From NCBI GenBank assembly GCA_037968495.1, contig JBBKVP010000031.1:1-22556 (forward strand): a stretch of DNA of 22,556 bases, given 5' to 3'. The notes beneath the pieces are model-generated. The model worked only from the letters and a program-made list of their open reading frames with translations. It was not told the origin of the DNA and searched no databases. Origin of the DNA: Aestuarierythrobacter sp037968495 (GTDB lineage: Bacteria > Pseudomonadota > Alphaproteobacteria > Sphingomonadales > Sphingomonadaceae). Each line of letters opens with the position of its first letter. The first letter of the stretch is position 1. This document shows positions 15,086 to 22,556 of this stretch, in pieces. The position numbers and the translations under genes are program-made.

Positions 15086-17290
15086 CTAGTCCGGCGGTAA
15101 AGTGCCACCTGTCGCCCGTTCAAGGAAATCATCGCTCGCTGCTTGCGGCGGCTCCTTCTTCGCGGGCGGCAAAGTCTGCTGGCGAGGCGGGGGGCGCTGT
15201 CCCGGCGGGAGCGGCTGTCTTGGGATCTGCTGGCCGCCTTGCTGCGAGCCGTTACCCGGACGCACAGTTACGCCCTCACGGCTTTCCGGCCGGAACTCTT
15301 CGCTATTCGGATCAAACGGCAGTTCACGCTCTGGATCTGGCGCGCCCGGCTCAATCAGATTACCCTGCTCGTCGATGAAGTAATAATCGTCAGGATTGCC
15401 ATAGAGAAACTCGTCATCGGGTTCGAGCTGCCATTCGGGCAGCTTCAGATCGGTGTCGAATTTTTCAATCGGGCGGTCCTTCACCGCATAGCGCATAAAT
15501 GCGGCGAAGGCTGATGCGGGCGCACGCCCCCCTTGCAGCCCGCTGACCGGCTTCGCATCATCGCGGCCCATCCACACGCCAGTGGTGATCCCGCTGGAAA
15601 AGCCAAGGAACCAGCCGTCCTTATTGGAACTGGTTGTGCCGGTTTTGCCTGCAACGGGCCGCCCGATCTGCGCCGCTTTGCCGGTACCGGTCGAAACAGT
15701 CGTCTGCAGCAAGTCAGTAATGCCAGCGGCAACATATTCAGGGACCAGCTGCGTCGTCCGCGCCCGTTCGTGTTCGTAAATAACTTTCCCGCTCGCCGTC
15801 TCGACCTTGAGTATTCCGTATGGCTCAATCGAGCGCCCCCGCGCGCTGACCGACGCAAAGGCGCGGGTCATGTCCAGCACACGCACTTCGTTCGAACCAA
15901 GCACCATGGATGGGTATGTCGAGATCGGTGTCGAGATACCAAACCGCCGCGCCATGCTGGCCACCGTACCAAAGCCGACTTCATTGCCGAGCTGTGCAGC
16001 CACTGTGTTCTTCGAATAGGCAAAGGCAGTGCGGACATCCATTTCACCCGAGAAACCACCGCCGGAATTCTTGGGCGACCAGCCGTCAATCGTAACCGGC
16101 GTATCGACCACACGGTCGGACGGCGTATAGCCAGCCTCCAGCGCGGCGAGATAGACGAACAGCTTCCAGGCTGACCCAGGCTGGCGCATCGCATTTGTCG
16201 CGCGGTTATAGTTGGATGTAACATAATCGGTGCCGCCGACCATCGCGATAATCGCTCCGTCGCGGTCCATGCTGACCAGCGCGCCTTGGGCACCTGCTGG
16301 CGTATTCGCCTGGATCGAGGCGGTTGCCGCCCGCTGCATACCAACATCAAGCGTCGTCCAAACCTCGATCGGTTCAAATGTTTCGGGCAACAAAATGTCT
16401 AGCTGAGGCAACGCCCAATCGGTGAAGTAACGCACCGAATTCTGGCCCGTGTCCTTCTTTACCTTTACCGTCTCGGGATCGACATTCGCCTCATTCTGAC
16501 TGATCCGCCCCTGCTCGCGCATAAGGCGTAGCACAATGTTCGCGCGGCTAACGGCGGCATCGACATCGGCGGTTGGCGAATAACGCGAAGGTGCCTTCAC
16601 TAGCCCCGCAATAATCGCCGCCTCCGCGACCGAAAGATCGTTGGCCGGATGGCTGAAGAATTTGCGGCTGGCGCTGTCGATGCCATATGCGCCGCCGCCG
16701 AAATATACCTTGTTCAGGTAAAGTTCGAGGATCTGCTCCTTGGTGAACTTGCTTTCCAGCGCCATCGCCAACACCACCTCGCGCGCCTTGCGGTCATAGC
16801 TGCGATTGGAATTGAGGAACAGATTGCGCGCCAGCTGCTGCGTGATCGTCGAAGTCGCGCGAATGCGGTGGTCCTTGGTTACACTTTCGTACAACGCACG
16901 GGCCAAGCCTAAAGGATCCACACCGAAATGTGAGCGGTAACGGCGGTCTTCGACCGCAACCATGGCTTCCTTCATCACATCGGGAATTTCGTCGCTATCG
17001 AGCCATTTGCCGTAACTGGGGCCGAGCGAGACAATCTCGCTGCCATCACGCGCACGAACAATGATCGTCTGCGCGGTGCTGGTCGCTTTTAGGGAGGAAT
17101 AAGACGGCAGGGAGCGGGCCGCGAACATTACGGAAAACGCCAGCATCAACGCGCCCAAAAGCGCGAAGCCAGTAGCCCAGAAGAATATCCGCCGAAACCA
17201 GCGCGCGAAGAAGCCCCGCTCGGGCTTCTCCTGCCTTGCTTTTACGGCGGCGCGCTTGCTAGCGCGGCGGCGTTCGCCTCGTTTTGCCAT
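15086..17290 (-). CDS. Class A penicillin-binding protein (PBP1A family)
   Basis: A bifunctional peptidoglycan synthase of 734 residues, inner-membrane anchored. A basic N-terminus (1-35) is followed by one membrane segment (about 36-58). The GT51 glycosyltransferase domain has catalytic Glu114 in VAVEDRRYRSHFGVDP, then ATSTITQQLARNLF and KREILEL-like KFTKEQILELYLN. The transpeptidase domain has SAWK (Ser373-Lys376), SKN (424-426) and KTGT (547-550). The C-terminal ~90 residues are acidic and then Pro/Gln-rich and probably disordered. The protein is shorter than E. coli PBP1A (no large inserted domain between the catalytic domains), as in many alphaproteobacteria. msrB lies upstream on the same strand with an 85-base gap. 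Confidence 0.95.
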   Translation of the reverse strand: MAKRGERRRASKRAAVKARQEKPERGFFARWFRRIFFWATGFALLGALMLAFSVMFAARSLPSYSSLKATSTAQTIIVRARDGSEIVSLGPSYGKWLDSDEIPDVMKEAMVAVEDRRYRSHFGVDPLGLARALYESVTKDHRIRATSTITQQLARNLFLNSNRSYDRKAREVVLAMALESKFTKEQILELYLNKVYFGGGAYGIDSASRKFFSHPANDLSVAEAAIIAGLVKAPSRYSPTADVDAAVSRANIVLRLMREQGRISQNEANVDPETVKVKKDTGQNSVRYFTDWALPQLDILLPETFEPIEVWTTLDVGMQRAATASIQANTPAGAQGALVSMDRDGAIIAMVGGTDYVTSNYNRATNAMRQPGSAWKLFVYLAALEAGYTPSDRVVDTPVTIDGWSPKNSGGGFSGEMDVRTAFAYSKNTVAAQLGNEVGFGTVASMARRFGISTPISTYPSMVLGSNEVRVLDMTRAFASVSARGRSIEPYGILKVETASGKVIYEHERARTTQLVPEYVAAGITDLLQTTVSTGTGKAAQIGRPVAGKTGTTSSNKDGWFLGFSSGITTGVWMGRDDAKPVSGLQGGRAPASAFAAFMRYAVKDRPIEKFDTDLKLPEWQLEPDDEFLYGNPDDYYFIDEQGNLIEPGAPDPERELPFDPNSEEFRPESREGVTVRPGNGSQQGGQQIPRQPLPPGQRPPPRQQTLPPAKKEPPQAASDDFLERATGGTLPPD

Positions 17291-17375
17291 GTGGCTTTCC
17301 GGCCCCTCTATTCACGTCCGTGACGTACGCAGGTGCATAAGCCTTCAATAACCCGGCGTGAACGGGGAAACGGAT

Positions 17376-17786
17376 TTAATCCTTAGGTTTGAAATCAAGC
17401 GCAGCGGAATTAATGCAATAACGCAGACCGGTCTGGTCCTGCGGCCCGTCAGGGAACACGTGCCCCAAATGTCCTTCGCACTTGGAACAGCGCACTTCAG
17501 TGCGGACCATACCGTGACTTACATCGCGGATTTCTGCGACATTTTCTTCATCGGCAGGCCGCACAAAGCTGGGCCAGCCGCAGCCGCTGTCGAACTTGTC
17601 ATTGCTTTGGAACAAAGGTTCGCCGCAACCGGCACATTTATACTCGCCCGCTGCCTTATGGCCGTCATATTCACCGGTAAAAGCGCGTTCCGTTCCCGCC
17701 TCACGGAGCACATGATATTGCTCCGGCGTAAGCTTAGCGCGCCACTCAGCATCGGTGAGGTTGGTTTTGTCGGGGGTGTCGGTCAT
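17376..17786 (-). CDS. msrB: Peptide-methionine (R)-S-oxide reductase MsrB
   Basis: MsrB reduces the R-epimer of protein-bound methionine sulfoxide. The 136-residue protein has the four zinc cysteines as two CxxC pairs (Cys51/54 and Cys100/103). It also has the substrate motif SGCGWPSF (67-74), GHLGHVFPDGP (105-115) and the catalytic Cys124 in RYCINSAAL. Length is normal for a single-domain MsrB. AAGGAGA sits 6 bases before the ATG. Upstream is a 389-base gene-free stretch containing the inverted-repeat element, so msrB probably has its own promoter there. It may be co-transcribed with the downstream PBP gene. Confidence 0.95.
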   Translation of the reverse strand: MTDTPDKTNLTDAEWRAKLTPEQYHVLREAGTERAFTGEYDGHKAAGEYKCAGCGEPLFQSNDKFDSGCGWPSFVRPADEENVAEIRDVSHGMVRTEVRCSKCEGHLGHVFPDGPQDQTGLRYCINSAALDFKPKD

Positions 17787-17873
17787 CGGCTATCTCCTTT
17801 TATGAGAGATATGTGGTGTCCGGAAAGGTCTGTTTCAATTTCAGGCCGGTTTTTTATTGGCCGCTGCGGGGCG

Positions 17874-18149
17874 CCTCAAACGCCGGGCGGGTATTTGTTT
17901 TCTCTCGCGGCTAGTTGGCTACGCCAACGTTTCCGAGGGGCGGCGCATAAGCGCCGGCGCGCAGTCGCGCTTGCGGGGTGCTGGGCGCAAGCCGAACCAT
18001 TCCGAGCACTCACAGCTTGGTGCCTGTTCTTGGTCACGGCAGTCATAGGGCGACCGCCCGCCCGCAGCGACGCGGCCATCGGCCGCAAGAGCGAAGAATT
18101 CGCGAACGCGGATGCGCTTGCGGAAAACAAAAGACTCCGGCGTTTGAGG
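17874..18149. repeat. 276-bp element with terminal inverted repeats (MITE-like or structured RNA candidate)
   Basis: The gene-free stretch 17787-18175 holds this element. The left end begins CCTCAAACGCCGG (17874-17886), then 8 bases, then TTGTTTTC (17895-17902). The right end, read on the minus strand from 18149, begins with the identical CCTCAAACGCCGG, then 6 bases, then the identical TTGTTTTC. Between the ends is a chain of short stems: GTTGGC/GCCAAC (17914-17928), GGCGC/GCGCC (17942-17955), GCGCG/CGCGC (17956-17970) and GCTTGCG/CGCAAGC (around 17969-17992). No convincing protein is encoded: frames through it lack a Shine-Dalgarno and are Arg/Ala-rich by composition. No clear target-site duplication is visible. 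It separates the GST-like gene from msrB. Whether it is repeated in the genome cannot be seen here. Confidence 0.55.
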
Positions 18150-18175
18150 TCGTTCCGTCAGGAACCCAAATCAAA

Positions 18176-18847
18176 CTACGCATTCACATCCGCATAGTGG
18201 CTCGGCGGCTGGATCACCTCCATACGCTCAGACAGCAGGGGCCGGAAGCTGGGACGGCTTTTGAAGACCGAATACCAGCCGCGTGACTGCTCGTGGCCCG
18301 ACCAGTCTATCCCGCCGAGGTAATCCGCTACAGAAATCTGTGCAGCAGCAGCCAGGTCAGCAAGGCTCATCTGAGCGCCCGCTAGCCAGGGCCGGTGGTC
18401 AATCAAATAGTCGATGTAATCAAGGTGCCCATCAGCCAGTTTCATCGCCTCACGCAGCACGCGCGATTCCGGCGGTTGCCGGTAAACAAGCCGCTTCTTC
18501 ATCCGTTCATGCAGCAGCGGCCCTGTCACATCACCGAAGAAATTCTCATCGAACAGAGCGACCAGCCGCCGGATCTCGGCGCGATTTGCGGAGGTGCCGG
18601 CGATCATCGGCGACTTCTCGACCGTTTCCTCGAAATATTCGCAAATTGCGCGGCTATCGAGCAGCGTCACGCCCTTGTCCGGATCATGCAGAACCGGCGT
18701 CCGCCCAGCGGGGTTCAGCGCGAGAAATTCGTCGCGCCCTTCCCACGGATTTTCGCGCCACAATTCATAGGCCACGCCCTTCTCGCTCAGCAGCAAACGC
18801 AGCTTGCGGCTGAAAGGACAGAGCGGAAATTGATGGAGTTGCCACAT
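18176..18847 (-). CDS. Glutathione S-transferase-fold protein, possibly the FtsZ-binding FzlA
   Basis: The 223-residue protein has an N-terminal thioredoxin-like GST domain (1-~78) with PLCPFSRKLRLLLSEKG (8-24), NPAGRTPVL (45-53) and the glutathione gamma-Glu motif region DSRAICEYFEE (64-74). An all-helical C-terminal domain includes AQMSLADLAAAAQISV. The C-terminal tail WYSVFKSRPSFRPLL...HYADVNA, with an Asp two residues from the end, recalls FzlA, the GST-like activator of FtsZ-driven division in Caulobacter, as I remember it. A plain detoxifying GST is the alternative. It is flanked upstream by a small exported protein gene and downstream by the inverted-repeat element. Confidence 0.8.
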   Translation of the reverse strand: MWQLHQFPLCPFSRKLRLLLSEKGVAYELWRENPWEGRDEFLALNPAGRTPVLHDPDKGVTLLDSRAICEYFEETVEKSPMIAGTSANRAEIRRLVALFDENFFGDVTGPLLHERMKKRLVYRQPPESRVLREAMKLADGHLDYIDYLIDHRPWLAGAQMSLADLAAAAQISVADYLGGIDWSGHEQSRGWYSVFKSRPSFRPLLSERMEVIQPPSHYADVNA

Positions 18848-18890
18848 AGATTTTGCTCATGCCGCAAGGCGTCAATTCAGTCCAGCGCGA

Positions 18891-19319
18891 TTAGTTCGGA
18901 GAATTACTTCGCGCATCTTCGATGGAATGTTCGAATTGTTCAGCCATTTCTTTGAGCGCCGGAAGCATAGCCTCAAAACCTGCGGCCAAGCCGCCCATCA
19001 TAGCCATCGCTTGCGGCAGTTCTTCGCGCACCATCTCTGGTATATCCGCTGCTTCTGGTCCGGCAAGCTCGCGTAAGGTTCCCGCCTGACCGGCCTCATC
19101 CGCAATGTCCGGATCGACCTTCGCCATCGCATCGACCAACGGCGCAACCGGCATATCGAGCAAGGCCTCCATCAGCGTTGAAAGCGTCACGGCAGCCATT
19201 TGCTGCGTCGCGGGATCGTTCAGCTTGGCCGCAGCGTCGGACAGTTCACTATCCTGCGCCATCGCGGGCGACGGAGCGAATGCTGCCAAAACGGCAGCGG
19301 CAATCGGTAAAATTCGCAT
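18891..19319 (-). CDS. Small exported protein of unknown function
   Basis: I do not recognise a named family. The 142-residue product starts MRILPIAAAVLAAFAPSPAMA, a Sec signal peptide with an AMA-Q cleavage site near residue 21. The mature part is acidic, rich in Ala, Met, Leu and Glu, and predicted largely helical; it has no cysteine and no evident metal site. The ATG at 19319 is preferred because AAGGAGG lies 5-6 bases before it. A TTG 15 bases upstream overlaps that same Shine-Dalgarno. It is transcribed away from adhC, with 123 bases between the two starts, and towards the GST-like gene. Confidence 0.75.
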   Translation of the reverse strand: MRILPIAAAVLAAFAPSPAMAQDSELSDAAAKLNDPATQQMAAVTLSTLMEALLDMPVAPLVDAMAKVDPDIADEAGQAGTLRELAGPEAADIPEMVREELPQAMAMMGGLAAGFEAMLPALKEMAEQFEHSIEDARSNSPN

Positions 19320-19442
19320 AATATCCTCCTTCAACAGGGGCTAATGACTTCGCTCTAGTTCATCTTCAGTGACTTTATTCTGAACGGTCGCCCTGCGATA
19401 GGATTGCTTGCACACGCGCGTAATTGCGATAGTGATGGGGTC

Positions 19443-20548
<1,106 letters not shown>

Positions 20549-20549
<1 letters not shown>

Positions 20550-20905
20550 TGGCACACAAAATTGATCTTGCCGACAAGTTCAGCCAGTTTTCCGACCATT
20601 GGGCGCCGCGCATTGTCGCGCGTTATAACGACAATGAAGTCCGCCTCGCCAAGGCGGAGGGTGATTTTCAATGGCACAGTCACGCTGACAGTGATGAGCT
20701 GTTCCTTATCATATCTGGCACACTGACGCTGGAGTTTCGTGACCGCACCGAAACACTCAGACCCGGCCAGATGATCGTCATCCCTGCGGGAACGGAGCAT
20801 CGCCCCCGCGCGCTGGATGGTGAGGTCGAGATGGTCATCATCGATCCGAAAGACACCCCCAATACCGGCTACCATGCGACTGCCACTGCGGCGGTCGAAA
20901 TTTAG
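20549..20905 (+). CDS. Cupin domain protein in the formaldehyde operon
   Basis: A single-domain cupin of 118 residues. Cupin motif 1 is WHSHADSDELFLIISG (about 42-57), carrying His43, His45 and Glu50 as likely metal ligands, and motif 2 is PGQMIVIPAGTEHRP with the distal His84. All four usual metal ligands are thus present. Function is unknown; candidates are a small isomerase, dioxygenase-like or sensing role. The start codon overlaps the adhC stop by one base (TGATG), so translation is coupled to AdhC, and a VOC gene follows after 9 bases. The tight coupling suggests a job tied to formaldehyde or glutathione-adduct metabolism, but this is inference from position only. Confidence 0.88.
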
Positions 20906-20914
20906 GAGAGAACA

Positions 20915-21307
20915 ATGCTCAATCACATTATGATCGGCTCCGGCGATATCGAGAAGTCGAAGTCATTCTACAACGCGGTGCTAGGCGTTTTGGGCGCGGG
21001 CGAGCCGATGGCGCACGTCAACGACACCGGCCAAACCCGGCTGTTTTACAACCATGACGGATCGACATTCAGCATCAGCGAGCCAATCAATGGCGAACCA
21101 GTGAACCCGTCCAACGGCAGCACAATCGGCTTCAAATGCGGTTCCCCTGAACAGGTGGTCGAGCTGCATGATGTCGCCATCGCCAATGGCGGAACCAGTA
21201 TCGAAGACCCTCCCGGCCCGAGAGACGGCAGCATGGGCGTGATGCACCTCAGCTATTTCACCGATCCCGATGGCCACAAAATCTGCGGTATCCATCGCCC
21301 CGGTTGA
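20915..21307 (+). CDS. VOC (glyoxalase/bleomycin-resistance fold) family protein 1
   Basis: A 130-residue vicinal-oxygen-chelate protein made of paired beta-alpha-beta-beta-beta modules. It starts LNHIMIGSGDIEKSKSFYNAVL and the second module ends YFTDPDGHKICGIH. His4 matches the first canonical metal ligand. The second module has TIGF where many glyoxalases have H.AF, and a Cys (in KICG) where the metal-binding Glu normally stands, so a classical glyoxalase I metal site is not preserved. AGGAGAG precedes the ATG by about 5 bases. It is a clear paralog of the next gene (shared NG.TIGF, ANGGT.IEDPPG and DP.G.K.C). Substrate is unknown; its position between adhC and fghA suggests a link with glutathione adducts. 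Confidence 0.9.
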   Translation: MLNHIMIGSGDIEKSKSFYNAVLGVLGAGEPMAHVNDTGQTRLFYNHDGSTFSISEPINGEPVNPSNGSTIGFKCGSPEQVVELHDVAIANGGTSIEDPPGPRDGSMGVMHLSYFTDPDGHKICGIHRPG

Positions 21308-21331
21308 TCCAAATTATCAGGAGAATACACA

Positions 21332-21712
21332 ATGTTTAGCCATGTAATGGTCGGCGCCGACGATATCGACGCTGCCAAGAAATTCTACGACGCTTGCTTT
21401 ATTGCCCTCGGCGGCCGCGAGGGGTCAGTCGATCCCAAGGGCCGCGTAATGTATATCAAAGACGGCAGCATCTTCATCGTGACCAAGCCGATTGACGGGC
21501 AGCCAGCCTGCCACGCCAATGGCGGCACAATCGGCTTCGATGTCGACAGCCCCGAAATGGCCGAAGCATGGCACGCCGCAGGCCTCGCCAATGGCGGTAC
21601 CGCAATCGAAGACCCGCCCGGCATCCGCGAGGGCGCAGGGATGCAGATGCACCTCGCCTATCTGCGCGATCCCGCTGGCAACAAGGTCTGCACCATGAAG
21701 CGGATGGGCTGA
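21332..21712 (+). CDS. VOC family protein 2, tandem paralog
   Basis: This 126-residue VOC protein is homologous to its neighbour along its whole length. The N-terminal module is FSHVMVGADDIDAAKKFYDACF and the second module holds GGTIGFDVDSPE, ANGGTAIEDPPG and LRDPAGNKVCTMK. Like the upstream copy it keeps the first His (His4) but has Cys in place of the canonical C-terminal Glu ligand. CAGGAGAA lies 7-8 bases before the ATG, and the 24-base gap to the previous gene indicates one operon. The two copies have diverged clearly, so the duplication is not recent and they may form a heteromer or act on different substrates. Function is unknown. Confidence 0.9.
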   Translation: MFSHVMVGADDIDAAKKFYDACFIALGGREGSVDPKGRVMYIKDGSIFIVTKPIDGQPACHANGGTIGFDVDSPEMAEAWHAAGLANGGTAIEDPPGIREGAGMQMHLAYLRDPAGNKVCTMKRMG

Positions 21713-21724
21713 GCCTTTCCGGCA

Positions 21725-22555
21725 GTGGAAATGCTTAGCGAAAATAGGGCGTTCGGCGGGGTGCAGGGAGTTTACTCCCATGCCTCCGCCGAAACCGGCA
21801 CGGATATGAATTTCGCGGTCTATGTGCCGCCGCATCAGCCCGGCGCGAAACTGCCGGTGCTGTGGTATCTCTCGGGCCTCACCTGCACCCATGCCAATGT
21901 TATGGAGAAGGGCGAATATCGCGCCGCTTGCGCTGAACATGGCATCATCTTCGTCGCTCCAGATACATCTCCGCGTGGCGATGACGTGCCTGACGACGAA
22001 GCCTATGATTTCGGCAAAGGCGCGGGCTTCTATGTCGATGCGACCGAGGAACCGTGGTTGAAGAACTTCCGCATGCGCAGCTACATCGAGCGCGAGCTTC
22101 CGGCCCTAATCGCCGCGAACTTCCCCGCCGACATGGAGCGCCAGGGAATCACCGGCCATTCGATGGGCGGCCACGGCGCGCTCACCATCGGCCTAAGAAA
22201 CCCCGAAACATTCCGCTCGGTCAGCGCCTTCTCCCCGATTGTCAGCCTGCTGAACTGCCCATGGGGCGAGAAAGCACTGGGCGGCTATCTTGGAGCGGAC
22301 CGCGAGGCATGGCGCGAATATGATGCTGTCGCTCTAATAGATGACGGTGCGAATCTACCCGACCTGCTGGTCGACCAAGGCACCGCCGACGATTTCCTGA
22401 AAGACCAGCTAAAGACCGGCCTGCTCGCCCTCGCCTGCAAGAAAGCCGGCATCCCCGCACAAATCCGTATGCAGGACGGCTATGACCACTCCTATTACTT
22501 CATCTCGACCTTCATGGCCGAGCATGTGGCATGGCATGCGGAGCGGTTCGGTTGA
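21725..22555 (+). CDS. fghA: S-formylglutathione hydrolase
   Basis: FghA (esterase D family) hydrolyses S-formylglutathione to formate and glutathione, completing the pathway begun by AdhC. The 276-residue alpha/beta-hydrolase has nucleophile Ser146 in GHSMGGHGA, the acid in VDQGTADDFL (Asp222/223) and His255 in GYDHSYYF. It also has the oxyanion-side LSGLTCTHANVMEK and the family hallmark APDTSPRGD. The start is a GTG at 21725; an ATG at 21731 is almost equally possible, and neither has a strong Shine-Dalgarno. It lies 12 bases after the second VOC gene, so it is the last visible gene of the adhC-cupin-VOC-VOC-fghA operon. The window ends one base after its stop. Confidence 0.96.
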   Translation: MEMLSENRAFGGVQGVYSHASAETGTDMNFAVYVPPHQPGAKLPVLWYLSGLTCTHANVMEKGEYRAACAEHGIIFVAPDTSPRGDDVPDDEAYDFGKGAGFYVDATEEPWLKNFRMRSYIERELPALIAANFPADMERQGITGHSMGGHGALTIGLRNPETFRSVSAFSPIVSLLNCPWGEKALGGYLGADREAWREYDAVALIDDGANLPDLLVDQGTADDFLKDQLKTGLLALACKKAGIPAQIRMQDGYDHSYYFISTFMAEHVAWHAERFG

Positions 22556-22556
22556 T

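Noticed and set aside
17874..18149. Reading the intergenic element as 4.5S RNA, RNase P RNA or tmRNA
   Set aside because: None of the conserved core sequences of those RNAs is present; only short local stems and terminal inverted repeats are seen.
17358..18197. A 279-codon plus-strand frame across msrB and the inverted-repeat element
   Set aside because: Its first half is antisense to msrB, it has no ribosome site and no domain signal; the second half follows from the composition of the element.

Overview
The window looks like chromosome of a free-living alphaproteobacterium of the order Sphingomonadales, probably Erythrobacteraceae. This is inferred from the housekeeping gene set, the mrp / molybdenum hydroxylase / hemH and hflK-hflC-degP neighbourhoods, an SDHAF4-type protein and the GC-rich, alpha-like coding style of bases ~1000-22556. 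No taxonomic search was possible. The first ~920 bases are visibly more AT-rich and use codons rare in the rest (ATA, AGA, TTA), so they may come from another source.

Layout. Bases 2-769 are the 3' part of an HtrA-type serine protease with its own strong terminator. A tRNA-Lys(UUU) follows on the minus strand, and its two acceptor-stem halves do not match. Next is a tight minus-strand group (exported methyltransferase-like protein, aguB, folK; gaps of 2-3 bases), then msrA (+) convergent with rsmB (-), and a short SDHAF4 gene (+). A hairpin-rich intergenic repeat-like stretch lies at 5411-5550. A minus-strand run mrp - molybdopterin oxidoreductase - hemH - cytochrome P450 follows, with a palindromic operator candidate just before the P450. 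Divergently, hflK-hflC-degP form a plus-strand membrane quality-control unit. A bidirectional terminator separates it from a minus-strand group: class A PBP, msrB, a 276-bp element with terminal inverted repeats, a GST-fold protein (possibly FzlA) and a small exported protein. The window closes with a plus-strand glutathione-dependent formaldehyde detoxification operon: adhC, cupin, two tandem VOC proteins and fghA.

How the genes work together. The last operon takes S-hydroxymethylglutathione to S-formylglutathione (AdhC) and then to formate plus glutathione (FghA), with three small proteins of unknown role between the two enzymes. HflK/HflC and DegP act on membrane and periplasmic protein quality. 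MsrA and MsrB repair the two methionine sulfoxide stereoisomers. Mrp (Fe-S carrier), HemH (heme) and the P450 and molybdenum enzyme (cofactor users) form a cofactor-themed cluster.

Most of the window is ordinary core genome. The points most worth a second look are the hybrid tRNA-Lys and the compositional break at it, the inverted-repeat element at 17874-18149, the VOC/cupin insertion in the formaldehyde operon, the operator candidate before the P450, and a folK gene that appears to start at CTG.
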